DNA of 19,052 bases from Actinomycetes bacterium (GTDB taxonomy: Bacteria; Actinomycetota; Actinomycetes; Actinomycetales; Microbacteriaceae). The stretch is from contig JAEWKY010000164.1 of NCBI GenBank assembly GCA_023457615.1, forward strand, positions 1 through 19,052, in the 5' to 3' direction. Each line of letters begins with the position of its first letter. The stretch's first letter is position 1. Position numbers and translations under genes: made by a program. The notes beneath the pieces are model-generated. The model was given only the letters and a program-made list of their open reading frames with translations. It was not told the origin of the DNA and ran no database searches. Of the stretch, positions 1-6,100 are shown piece by piece.

Positions 1-10
1 GTCGCGGGGC

Positions 11-484
11 CTAGCGGCCGGTCGCGTCGGGCGCGCGATCGACGTCGCCGCGCCAGGAGCCCGTCTCGCCGCCGCGGGCCTCGATGATCTCCTTGAACTT
101 CTTCAGGTCGCGCGCGACCTGGAGGTCGTCGATCTGGAGCGCGGCGCCCACGGTCTCGACGAAGCCGTCGGGCTCCCAGTCGAGCTGGAGGGCGACGCGG
201 GTCTGGTCGTCGGCGAGGCGGTGGAAGGTGACGACCCCCGCGTGCTGCGGGCCGCCGGTCGACCGCCAGGCGACGCGCTCGTCGGGGTGCTGCTCGGTGA
301 TCTCGGCGTCGAACTCGCGCTCCACGCCGCCGACCGTGACGACCCAGTGCAGGTGGGTGTCGTCCTTCTGCGTGATCGACTCGACCCCGCTCATGAACTG
401 CGGGAACTCCTCGAACTGGGTCCACTGGTTGTACGCCGTGCTCACCGGCACGTCGACGTCGATGCTCTGCTGGATGCTGCTCAC
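11..484 (-). CDS. SRPBCC family protein (START-like, polyketide cyclase/dehydrase type)
   Basis: This encodes a 157-residue SRPBCC (Bet v1/START-like) protein, a fold with a deep hydrophobic cavity for small lipophilic ligands. The ligand is unknown. The family pattern is visible: an N-terminal strand (SSIQQSIDVDVPVSTAYNQW), then FEEFPQFM, a central strand with VAWRSTGG, and a C-terminal helix with VARDLKKFKEIIEARGG followed by ETGSWRGDV. There is no signal peptide or membrane segment, so it is probably cytosolic. I start it at GTG 484 because the homologous region begins there. The frame stays open to an ATG at 631, but that extension is arginine-rich and out of character. The GTG overlaps the stop of the upstream 45-residue ORF (GTGA), so translation is probably coupled. 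The family assignment is firm; the role is unknown. Confidence 0.85.
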   Translation of the reverse strand: MSSIQQSIDVDVPVSTAYNQWTQFEEFPQFMSGVESITQKDDTHLHWVVTVGGVEREFDAEITEQHPDERVAWRSTGGPQHAGVVTFHRLADDQTRVALQLDWEPDGFVETVGAALQIDDLQVARDLKKFKEIIEARGGETGSWRGDVDRAPDATGR

Positions 485-618
485 TGCTCGTGCTCCTCGT
501 TCTCCTCGCCGTGCGCAGGGACCCGGGTGTTCGCGGGGTCCTGCTCCGGCACGTCCTCGGGCGCGATGTTGTCGGCCGTCATGTCGGTCGGGCCGTCCGG
601 CCGCTCGTCGCGTTCCAT
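481..618 (-). CDS. Short acidic hypothetical protein (45 aa), coupled to the SRPBCC gene
   Basis: This short ORF encodes 45 residues beginning MERDERPDGPTDM and ending GEENEEHEQ. About 15 residues are Asp or Glu and only three are Arg or Lys, so it is strongly acidic and probably disordered. Support for it being real: all but two of its 45 codons end in G or C, as expected for coding DNA here; GGAG at 626-629 sits 7 nt upstream of the ATG; and its TGA overlaps the GTG of the SRPBCC gene in a GTGA junction. I recognise no family. It could be a small partner of the SRPBCC protein or simply a translational leader for it. The alternative is that the SRPBCC reading frame extends to 631 and this ORF is not used, which the codon pattern argues against. 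Confidence 0.6.
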   Translation of the reverse strand: MERDERPDGPTDMTADNIAPEDVPEQDPANTRVPAHGEENEEHEQ

Positions 619-625
619 GGGTCAA

Positions 626-665
626 CTCCACGCGACGCCTAGCGGCTTCGGGAGCGCCTTGACAA
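626..665 (-). promoter_or_regulatory. Candidate promoter and RBS for the 45-aa ORF/SRPBCC operon
   Basis: On the minus strand TTGTCA (660-665) resembles a -35 hexamer and TAGGCG (636-641) lies 18 bp downstream as a possible -10. GGAG at 626-629 is the ribosome binding site for the ATG at 618. The match is modest. The same stretch read on the plus strand contains a perfect TTGACA (659-664), so the element may serve both directions. Confidence 0.3.
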
Positions 666-692
666 TCCCCGCGCGTGGTGACAACGCGCGCC

Positions 693-704
693 TACGATCG
701 GCTC
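693..704 (+). promoter_or_regulatory. -10 element of a leaderless promoter (DUF6328 gene)
   Basis: TACGAT (693-698) is followed by exactly six bases and then ATG at 705. A transcription start 6-8 nt after the -10 would fall on the ATG itself. The same arrangement precedes nine other genes in this window. It favours the ATG at 705 over the in-frame GTG at 675. Confidence 0.55.
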
Positions 705-1208
705 ATGGCGCAGCCGAACGTCTCCGCAGACGCTCGTCCCGACGCGGACGGTCGTCCCGACGGCGAGACCGAGGAGGAACGCGTCTCGCGCAACTGGGAC
801 GAGATCCTCCAGGAGCTCCGGGTGACCCAGACGGGCACGCAGATCCTGCTCGGGTTCCTGCTCACGATCCCGTTCCAGCAGCGCTTCGGCGACCTCGAGG
901 GCGCGCAGATCGGCATCTACCTCGCTCTCGTCTGCGCGGCCGCCGCCGCCACGATCCTCGCGATCACCCCGGTCGCCCTGCACCGCGCGCTGTTCCGCCG
1001 CGGCGCCAAGCCCGCCCTCGTGTTCTCGGCCAACCTCCTCATGCGGCTCGCCCTCGCCGCGATCGCCCTCGCGCTGAGCGGCACGGTCTTCCTCATCTTC
1101 GACGTCGTGCTCGGGCATCCGGCCGCGATCCTCGCCGGGGGCGGCACGCTCGTCGTCACCGGGGCGATGTGGATGCTCCTGCCGTCGCTCCTGCGGTCGC
1201 GCCGGTGA
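705..1208 (+). CDS. DUF6328 family membrane protein
   Basis: This 167-residue protein has a hydrophilic acidic N-terminus, then the conserved segment NWDEILQELRVTQTGTQILL and LTIPFQQRF, which I recognise as DUF6328. There are about four membrane segments: LLGFLLTIPF; IGIYLALVCAAAAATILAI; LALAAIALALSGTVFLIF; and ILAGGGTLVVTGAMWMLL. No enzymatic motif is visible and the function is unknown. I chose ATG 705 because a leaderless -10 sits six bases before it; GTG 675 in the same frame is the alternative. Its TGA overlaps the GTG of the next gene (GTGA), so it forms an operon with the YihY/BrkB-type gene. Both products are small integral membrane proteins and may act together in the envelope, which is inference. 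Confidence 0.8.
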   Translation: MAQPNVSADARPDADGRPDGETEEERVSRNWDEILQELRVTQTGTQILLGFLLTIPFQQRFGDLEGAQIGIYLALVCAAAAATILAITPVALHRALFRRGAKPALVFSANLLMRLALAAIALALSGTVFLIFDVVLGHPAAILAGGGTLVVTGAMWMLLPSLLRSRR

Positions 1209-2164
1209 CCGCGGACCGCGAGACGGGCACGCCCCCGCCGTGGCGCCTCGCCGTGCGCCGCGCGTGGCACGGGTTCGTGCGTCACAACGGCATCGACTCG
1301 GCCGCCGCGCTCACGTTCTTCGCCGTGCTCGCCGCCTTCCCCCTCACCCTCGGCGTGGTGTCGGTGTTCGCGATCTTCGACGACCGCGACCGCGCGGTCG
1401 AGGACCTCGTCGCCGTGCTCGACATCGTGCTGCCGGACCAGGCCGCGAACGACCTCGAGGACGTGCTGCGGGAGCTGCTGAGCCTCGACAACCCCTACCT
1501 CGCGCTCGGATTCTCGCTCGCGATCGGCCTGTGGACCCTCTCGGGCTACGCGACGGCGTTCGGGCGGCAGATGAACAAGGTCTACGAGGTCGAGGAGGGT
1601 CGGCCGATCTGGGCGTTCCGCGGCCGGATGCTCGGCGTCGCCGTGCTCGTCGGGGCGACGGGGGCGCTCGGCGTCACGCTGCTGCTCGGGCCGCGCGAGC
1701 CGCTCGCGTGGGACATCGTGCGGTGGGTGCTCGTCGTCGCCTGCCTGTTCCTCGCGATCGCCCTGCTCTACGCGTTCACCCCCAACGTGCGACGGCCGCA
1801 CCTGCGCTGGGTGAGCGTCGGGTCGCTCGTCGCGATCGCCGTCTGGGTCGTCGCCACCGGGGGCGTCGTGCTCTACGCGGTGCTCGTCAACCACGGCGAG
1901 GTCTACGGATCGCTCGGCGGGGTCATCGTGCTGCTGCTGTGGGCCTACGCCACCCAGGCCGCGCTCGTCGCGGGGGCGGAGCTCGACGCCGAGTTCACGC
2001 GCCTCAAGCAGATCGCCGACGGGGCGGATGCCGCGGAGCGCGTGCGGCTGCCGAAGCGCGACGCGCGGCGCATCCGCACGCTCGCGCGGCAGCGGATGGC
2101 GGACGTCGCCGACGCCCGGGCACTGCAGGACCGGACGCCCGAGGTGAAGGAGAGCGCGGACTGA
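1205..2164 (+). CDS. YihY/virulence factor BrkB family membrane protein
   Basis: This encodes a 319-residue integral membrane protein of the YihY/BrkB (formerly RNase BN-like) family. Hallmarks are the first helix after GIDSAAALTFFAVLAAFP, the LWTLSGYATAFGRQMNKVY segment, the LYAFTPN motif and the C-terminal SLGGVIVLLLWAYATQAAL followed by GAELDAEF at about residues 257-264, where the family usually has AELN. I count about six membrane helices and a basic cytoplasmic tail (residues ~270-319). The start is the GTG overlapping the previous stop; no separate ribosome site is needed. Family members were once taken for RNase BN, but that activity belongs to another gene, so no nuclease function should be inferred. 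The real role is unsettled; transport or envelope functions have been suggested. Confidence 0.88.
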   Translation: MTADRETGTPPPWRLAVRRAWHGFVRHNGIDSAAALTFFAVLAAFPLTLGVVSVFAIFDDRDRAVEDLVAVLDIVLPDQAANDLEDVLRELLSLDNPYLALGFSLAIGLWTLSGYATAFGRQMNKVYEVEEGRPIWAFRGRMLGVAVLVGATGALGVTLLLGPREPLAWDIVRWVLVVACLFLAIALLYAFTPNVRRPHLRWVSVGSLVAIAVWVVATGGVVLYAVLVNHGEVYGSLGGVIVLLLWAYATQAALVAGAELDAEFTRLKQIADGADAAERVRLPKRDARRIRTLARQRMADVADARALQDRTPEVKESAD

Positions 2165-2188
2165 CGGGAGCCTCGCGCGACGGCGGGC

Positions 2189-2515
2189 CTAGGGCTGCGT
2201 CGAGATCGGGGTCGTGAGCGACGGCTCGTCGCCGAGCATGAGACCGCCGTTGGAGTTGGCGCCCATCGTCATCGCCTCGAGCCACTCGCGCCGCAGCTCG
2301 ATCGGCTTGCTGCCGTAGTACTTGAAGAACAGCGGCACGTTCGGCCCGATCCACGCCGCGCTGCGCCCGTCGCCGACGGCCGGGTCGTCGCGCCACTGGA
2401 GGAAGAAACCCTCGCCCCGTCGGAGCTTCGTCGCGACGACCGCCTGCAGATGCGCCATCGCACGGTCGTCGAGCTCGATCTCGGTCTTCATGTTCCCGTA
2501 GAGGATCTTGCCCAC
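2189..2515 (-). CDS. DUF7882 family small protein (relatives often mislabelled ATP-dependent DNA ligase)
   Basis: This 108-residue protein belongs to a small soluble family common in Microbacteriaceae. It shows MGKILYGNMKTEIELDDRA, then AHLQAVVATKLRRGEGFFLQW, VGDGRSAAWI, PLFFKYYGSKP and REWLEAMTMGANSNGGL. From memory, relatives are often annotated as ATP-dependent DNA ligase. Nothing here supports that: there is no KxDG nucleotidyl-lysine motif, and the whole protein is shorter than a ligase adenylation domain. I start it at GTG 2515 because the family begins at that MGK and a GGGAGG site (2520-2525) lies just upstream; ATG 2539 is an in-frame alternative. It converges with the YihY/BrkB gene, with 24 bp between the stops. 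Function is unknown. Confidence 0.75.
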   Translation of the reverse strand: MGKILYGNMKTEIELDDRAMAHLQAVVATKLRRGEGFFLQWRDDPAVGDGRSAAWIGPNVPLFFKYYGSKPIELRREWLEAMTMGANSNGGLMLGDEPSLTTPISTQP

Positions 2516-2519
2516 GTCG

Positions 2520-2525
2520 CCTCCC
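2520..2525 (-). promoter_or_regulatory. Ribosome binding site deciding the DUF7882 start
   Basis: On the minus strand GGGAGG lies 4 nt before GTG 2515. The spacing is short but usable. It would fall inside the coding region if ATG 2539 were used, so it supports the shorter protein. Confidence 0.5.
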
Positions 2526-2607
2526 AGCGTCTCCCCCATTCTGCCAGGGGGTCATACGCCCGTCACCCGGCTCGATCAAGCCCCGTGCGATGTGGTACCC
2601 CGCCGCG

Positions 2608-2619
2608 TAGACCGGAGGG
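2608..2619 (+). promoter_or_regulatory. Weak -10 element, possible leaderless promoter of the SDR gene
   Basis: TAGACC (2608-2613) is followed by GGAGGG and then ATG at 2620. The spacing fits the pattern seen at other genes here, but the hexamer ends in C rather than T. The GGAGGG abuts the ATG directly, too close for normal ribosome binding, so a leaderless start remains the better reading. Confidence 0.4.
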
Positions 2620-3498
2620 ATGGAGACGACCCTCAACCCCGTGACCCGTTATCCGAGCGACGACTTCCCCCGTCAGGAGCAGGATCAGCCCGGCCTGACC
2701 GGAGCGACCGAGCCGACGCCCGACCACGGCGAGGAGAGCTACGTCGGCTCGGACAAGCTCGCCGGGATGCGCGCGCTCATCACGGGCGGCGACTCCGGGA
2801 TCGGGCGGGCCGTCGCGATCGCGTACGCCCGGGAGGGCGCCGACGTCGCGATCTCCTACCTCCCCGAGGAGGAGGAGGACGCCGCCGACACCGCCGAGTG
2901 GATCGAGAAGGCGGGACGCACGGCGCTGCGGCTCCCGGGCGACGTGCGCAACGAGGAGCAGTGCACCGAGCTCGTGCAGCGTGTCGTCGACGAGCTCGGC
3001 GGGCTCGACATCCTCGTGCTCAACGCCGCGTACCAGGAGAACCGCGAGAGCCTCGAGAGCACCCCGACCGCGGAGATCGAGCGGGTCTTCGAGACGAACC
3101 TGTACGCGCCGCTGTGGACGGCGCGCGCCGCAGTGCCGCATCTGAAGCCGGGCGCCTCGATCATCACCACGTCGTCGATCCAGGCGTTCAACCCGTCGCC
3201 GCAGCTCTTCGACTACGCGATGACGAAGGCCGCCCAGGTGGCCTTCACGAAGGCGATGGCGCAGCAGCTCGGCGAGCGCGGCATCCGCGTCAACGCCGTC
3301 GCCCCGGGCCCGATCTGGACGCCCCTCATCCCCGCGACGTCGTGGCCCGACAAGGTCGAGACGTTCGGGCAGGACACCCCGCTCGGGCGTGCCGGGCAGC
3401 CCGCGGAGCTCGCGCACGCCTACGTCTTCCTGGCGTCGCCGGAGAACTCCTACGTCTCCGGCGCGATCGTGCCCGTGACGGGCGGAAAGGGGCTGTAG
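2620..3498 (+). CDS. SDR family oxidoreductase (general-stress type short-chain dehydrogenase)
   Basis: This encodes a 292-residue NAD(P)-dependent short-chain dehydrogenase with a Rossmann fold. The nucleotide-binding motif is TGGDSGIG at residues 55-62, followed by GDV (107-109) and LNAAY, a variant of the usual NNAG. The catalytic residues are Ser186 in TTSSIQAF, Tyr199 and Lys203 in YAMTK. PGPIWTPL and VTGGKGL complete the family. The roughly 45-residue extension before the Rossmann fold is typical of the YhdF/YdaD-like subgroup linked to general stress in Bacillus. The substrate cannot be read from sequence. Two bases separate it from the next gene, a DUF7218 small protein, so they form an operon. 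Confidence 0.9.
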   Translation: METTLNPVTRYPSDDFPRQEQDQPGLTGATEPTPDHGEESYVGSDKLAGMRALITGGDSGIGRAVAIAYAREGADVAISYLPEEEEDAADTAEWIEKAGRTALRLPGDVRNEEQCTELVQRVVDELGGLDILVLNAAYQENRESLESTPTAEIERVFETNLYAPLWTARAAVPHLKPGASIITTSSIQAFNPSPQLFDYAMTKAAQVAFTKAMAQQLGERGIRVNAVAPGPIWTPLIPATSWPDKVETFGQDTPLGRAGQPAELAHAYVFLASPENSYVSGAIVPVTGGKGL

Positions 3499-3500
3499 GG

Positions 3501-3758
3501 ATGCCGTCGAACTCCCTCAAGGATCCGGAGCTCTACGACGAGCTCCGGAAGGACGGAGCGAGCAAGGAGAAGGCCGCGCGCATCTCGAACGCCGCCGCGG
3601 CACGGGGCCGCTCGGTCGTCGGCCGCAAGGGCGGCGAGTCGGGTGACTACGACGACTGGACGGTGCCCGACCTGCGCCGTCGCGCGAAGGAGCTCGGCCT
3701 GCAGGGCTACTCCGCGAAGCGCAAGTCCGACCTCATCGCGATGCTCCGCCACCACTGA
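3501..3758 (+). CDS. DUF7218 / Rho termination factor N-like small protein
   Basis: This 85-residue basic protein has two parts. The N-terminus is MPSNSLKDPELYDELRKDG followed by SKEKAARISNAAAARG, the DUF7218 signature. The C-terminus from about residue 52 (DDWTVPDLRRRAKELGLQGY, then SAKRKSDLIAML) is a helix-extended-loop-helix like the Rho N-terminal or SAP domain, which in other proteins binds nucleic acid. Family members are often named Rho termination factor N-terminal domain protein; this is not Rho itself, since no ATPase is present. It begins 3 bases after the SDR stop, with an AAGGGG-like site inside the end of that gene, so the two are co-transcribed. A role in nucleic-acid binding during stress is plausible but is inference. 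Confidence 0.82.
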   Translation: MPSNSLKDPELYDELRKDGASKEKAARISNAAAARGRSVVGRKGGESGDYDDWTVPDLRRRAKELGLQGYSAKRKSDLIAMLRHH

Positions 3759-3760
3759 CC

Positions 3761-3799
3761 CTCCTCGCTCGGCTCCAGCCACGCGGTGAGGGCGAGGAG
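3761..3799. repeat. Inverted repeat between the SDR operon and the sulfite-oxidase-like gene
   Basis: CTCCTCGC (3761-3768) and GCGAGGAG (3792-3799) are perfect 8-bp complements separated by 23 nt. The loop contains a small hairpin, GGCT-CC-AGCC (3771-3780). No T-run follows, so it is not a classical terminator. It ends immediately before the -10 of the next gene and could be a terminator-like structure or an operator. Confidence 0.45.
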
Positions 3800-3811
3800 T
3801 AGCCTCGGCGC
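3800..3811 (+). promoter_or_regulatory. -10 element of a leaderless promoter (sulfite-oxidase-like gene)
   Basis: TAGCCT (3800-3805) is followed by six bases and ATG at 3812, so the mRNA should begin at or within a base or two of the start codon. Confidence 0.55.
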
Positions 3812-4405
3812 ATGTCGTTCATCACGCGCGGGTTCTCCGGCGCGGGGCGCGAGCGCGATCCCCGCCTCCCACCCGGGCAGTCGCTCGTCGCCGACTGGCC
3901 CGTGCTCTCCGCCGGCCCCACCCCCGAGATCGACACGGCGGACTGGTCGTTCAGCATCCGCACCGAGGCCGGGCAGCTCCACAGCTGGACGTGGGACGAG
4001 CTGCTCGCGCTCGGCGTCGAGGACGTGACGGTCGACATCCACTGCGTGACGCACTGGACGAAGCTCGACATGCCGTGGCGCGGCGTGAGCCTCGACAAGG
4101 TGTTCGAGAACGTCGAGACGAGCGCCGACTACGTCATGGCGCACAGCTACGGCGGCTACACCACCAACGTCGCGCTCGACGAGCTGCTCGACGGGCAGGC
4201 GTGGATCGCGACCGAGGCCGAGGGCGAGCCGCTCGATCCGGAGCACGGCGGCCCCGCCCGGCTGCTGGTGCCCGCGCTCTACTTCTGGAAGAGCGCCAAG
4301 TGGCTGCGCGGCCTCGTCATGATGAACGACGACGAGCCCGGGTTCTGGGAGCAGAACGGGTACCACATGCACGGCGACCCCTGGACCGAAGAGCGGTATT
4401 GGTAG
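3812..4405 (+). CDS. Sulfite oxidase-like molybdopterin oxidoreductase (cytosolic)
   Basis: This encodes a 197-residue protein of the sulfite oxidase/MsrP fold that holds a molybdopterin cofactor. It starts MSFITRGFSGAGRERDPRLP, a typical opening for actinobacterial members. The likely molybdenum ligand is Cys78 in DIHCVTHW. Further landmarks are WRGVSLDKVFE, AHSYGGYTTNVALDELLDG, HGGPARLLVPALYFWKSAKW and the C-terminal GFWEQNGYHMHGDPW. There is no Tat or Sec signal, no haem domain and no dimerisation domain, so it should act in the cytosol with a separate electron partner. That partner is probably the flavin reductase 22 bp downstream. Members of this fold oxidise sulfite or reduce sulfoxides; which applies here is not visible. 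Confidence 0.87.
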   Translation: MSFITRGFSGAGRERDPRLPPGQSLVADWPVLSAGPTPEIDTADWSFSIRTEAGQLHSWTWDELLALGVEDVTVDIHCVTHWTKLDMPWRGVSLDKVFENVETSADYVMAHSYGGYTTNVALDELLDGQAWIATEAEGEPLDPEHGGPARLLVPALYFWKSAKWLRGLVMMNDDEPGFWEQNGYHMHGDPWTEERYW

Positions 4406-4427
4406 CGCCCGCCGCGGGAGGCCGCGC

Positions 4428-5165
4428 GTGGTGACGCGCATCCGGCCGCAGTGGCTCGCGGCCACCGTGGCCGAGGTGCTGCCCGAGACGCCGACCGCGC
4501 GCCGCATCCTGCTCGACGTGCCGGGCTGGCCGGGCAACGACGCGGGGTCGCATCTCGACATCCGGCTGACCGCACCCGATGGCTACCAGGCGAGTCGCTC
4601 GTACTCGATCGCGTCGTACGGGCCCGGCGAGCGCGTCGTGCTCGCGGTCGACCAGATCCCGACGGGCGAGGTGTCGCCGTTCCTCACGCGGGAGCTGCGC
4701 GCCGGCGACCAGCTCGAGGTGCACGGTCCGCTCGGCGCCTACTTCGTCTGGCGACCGCAGGGCTTCGGGGCGACGACCGGACCCGTGCAGCTCATCGGCG
4801 GCGGATCCGGGATCGTGCCGCTCGTCGCGATCGCGCAGGCGGCGGCCGATGCGGGGCGCACCGCCGACGTCCGGATGCTGTCGAGCGTCCGCCGGGCGTC
4901 GGACCAGTTCTTCGCGGCGGAGCTCACGGCCCTGGCCGCGTCCGGCCTGCACGTCGACACCGTCTACACGCGGGAGTCGCCCGACGGCGGCCCGGTGGGG
5001 CGGCTCACCCGCGAGCGGCTGGCCGAGCTCGTGCCCGACGTGACCGGGATCGAGCGCACCTATGTGTGCGGCCCGACGCCGTTCGTCGAGGCGGTGGCCG
5101 ACTGGCTGATCGCCCTGGGGCACCAACCCGGCACGATCCGCACCGAGCGGTTCGGCGGCGCCTAG
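4428..5165 (+). CDS. FAD/NAD(P)-binding ferredoxin-reductase-like oxidoreductase
   Basis: This 245-residue flavoprotein has the ferredoxin-NADP reductase fold. The FAD-binding motif is RSYSIAS at residues 57-63. The pyridine-nucleotide domain begins at GGGSGIVP (124-131) and ends with YVCGPTPFVE (~212-221) and TERFGG at the C-terminus. No 2Fe-2S ferredoxin domain or cysteine cluster is present, so it should pass electrons from NAD(P)H through FAD alone or to a separate partner. It starts at GTG 4428 behind a GGGAGG ribosome site (4416-4421). It lies 22 bp after the molybdoenzyme gene, which suggests a two-component redox system. Its TAG and the stop codon of ku share one CTAG palindrome at 5162-5165. 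Confidence 0.88.
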   Translation: MVTRIRPQWLAATVAEVLPETPTARRILLDVPGWPGNDAGSHLDIRLTAPDGYQASRSYSIASYGPGERVVLAVDQIPTGEVSPFLTRELRAGDQLEVHGPLGAYFVWRPQGFGATTGPVQLIGGGSGIVPLVAIAQAAADAGRTADVRMLSSVRRASDQFFAAELTALAASGLHVDTVYTRESPDGGPVGRLTRERLAELVPDVTGIERTYVCGPTPFVEAVADWLIALGHQPGTIRTERFGGA

Positions 5166-6037
5166 GACGCCTTCTTCTTCGCCGCGGGCTTCTTGGCGGG
5201 CGCCCTCTTGGCGGGCGCCTTCTTCGCCGGCGCCTTCTTCTCGGCGGATGCCCCTCCCCCGCGCTTGGCCTCCACCGACCGGCGCAGCGCCTCCATGAGG
5301 TCGAGTACCTCGCCGCCCTCCTCCGTCTCCCGCCCGAAGGTGGCCTCGGTGTCGTAGGCGTCGCCGGCATCCAGCTTCGCCTCGATGAGGGTCTTCAGCT
5401 GCTCCTGGTAGTCGTCGGTGAACTTCTCCGGCGTGAAGTCGCTCGCGAACGAGTCGACGAGGGCGCGCGACATCTTGAGCTCGTCGGCGGAGATGCGCGG
5501 CGTCTCGTCGAGCTCCGGGAACCGGGCCTCGCGCACCTCGTCCTCCCAGAGCAGCGACTGCAGCACGAGGATGTCGTCCCGCACCCGCAGCACGGCGAGC
5601 CGGGTCTTCTGACGCAGGGCGAACTTCACGATCGCGGTGCGGTCGGAGTCCTCGAGGGTGCGCCGCAGCAGCACGTACGCCTTGTTCGACTTCGAGTCGG
5701 GCGACAGGTAGTAGGGCTTGCCGAGCATGATCGGATCGATCTGGTCGGTCGGCACGAACTCGACGACGTCGATGTCCTTGCTGCGCTCGACCGGCAGCGA
5801 CGCGAAGTCCTCGTCGGTGAGGATCACGGTCTGCTCGCCGTCGACGTAGGCCTTGCCGATCTCCTCGTACGGCACCTCCTCGCCGTCGATCTCGCACACG
5901 CGCTTGTAGCGGATGCGACCCCCGTCCTTCTCGTGCACCTGGTGCAGCGGGGCGTCGTGATCCTCGGTCGCGGAGTAGAGCTTCACGGGCACATTCACGA
6001 GCCCGAAGCTCAGCGAGCCCTTCCAGATGGAGCGCAT
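5162..6037 (-). CDS. ku: Ku protein, non-homologous end-joining DNA-end-binding factor
   Basis: This 291-residue bacterial Ku homodimer subunit encircles double-strand break ends and recruits LigD. It opens with MRSIWKGSLSFGLVNVPVKLYS, split over the beta-barrel start, and continues with VHEKDGGRIRYKRVCE, the family hallmark. LGKPYYLSPD, KFALRQKTRLAVLRVRDDIL and DYQEQLKTLIEAK follow. The last ~29 residues form a Lys/Ala/Pro-rich tail (KKAPAKKAPAKRAPAKK), a basic extension known in other actinobacterial Ku proteins to modulate DNA binding. The ATG at 6037 follows a CAAGAT -10 with a six-base gap, so it is probably leaderless. It diverges from ligD across only 63 bp, and its 3' end overlaps the FNR gene by 4 bp. 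Confidence 0.96.
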   Translation of the reverse strand: MRSIWKGSLSFGLVNVPVKLYSATEDHDAPLHQVHEKDGGRIRYKRVCEIDGEEVPYEEIGKAYVDGEQTVILTDEDFASLPVERSKDIDVVEFVPTDQIDPIMLGKPYYLSPDSKSNKAYVLLRRTLEDSDRTAIVKFALRQKTRLAVLRVRDDILVLQSLLWEDEVREARFPELDETPRISADELKMSRALVDSFASDFTPEKFTDDYQEQLKTLIEAKLDAGDAYDTEATFGRETEEGGEVLDLMEALRRSVEAKRGGGASAEKKAPAKKAPAKRAPAKKPAAKKKAS

Positions 6038-6043
6038 GCCCCC

Positions 6044-6049
6044 ATCTTG
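6044..6049 (-). promoter_or_regulatory. -10 element of the ku leaderless promoter
   Basis: Read on the minus strand, CAAGAT lies six bases (GGGGGC) before the ku ATG. The same GGGGGC spacer precedes ligD on the opposite strand. Confidence 0.5.
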
Positions 6050-6088
6050 CTCGGCTCGCAAGGGATTCTCGACACTCTTGCGCGTGGG

Positions 6089-6094
6089 TAACTT
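6089..6094 (+). promoter_or_regulatory. -10 element of the ligD leaderless promoter
   Basis: TAACTT is followed by GGGGGC and the ATG at 6101. The -10 boxes of ku and ligD are only 39 bp apart and point away from each other, so the two promoters must share their upstream DNA. Confidence 0.55.
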
Positions 6095-6100
6095 GGGGGC

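Noticed and set aside
659..664. Perfect TTGACA as the -35 of the DUF6328 promoter
   Set aside because: The likely -10 TACGAT lies 28 bp downstream, too far, and no acceptable -10 occurs at 16-18 bp. It may be chance or serve the minus strand.
221..1204. Plus-strand open frame extending the YihY/BrkB gene upstream by more than 300 codons
   Set aside because: The extension overlaps the DUF6328 and SRPBCC genes and is arginine-rich without homology. The real protein starts at GTG 1205.
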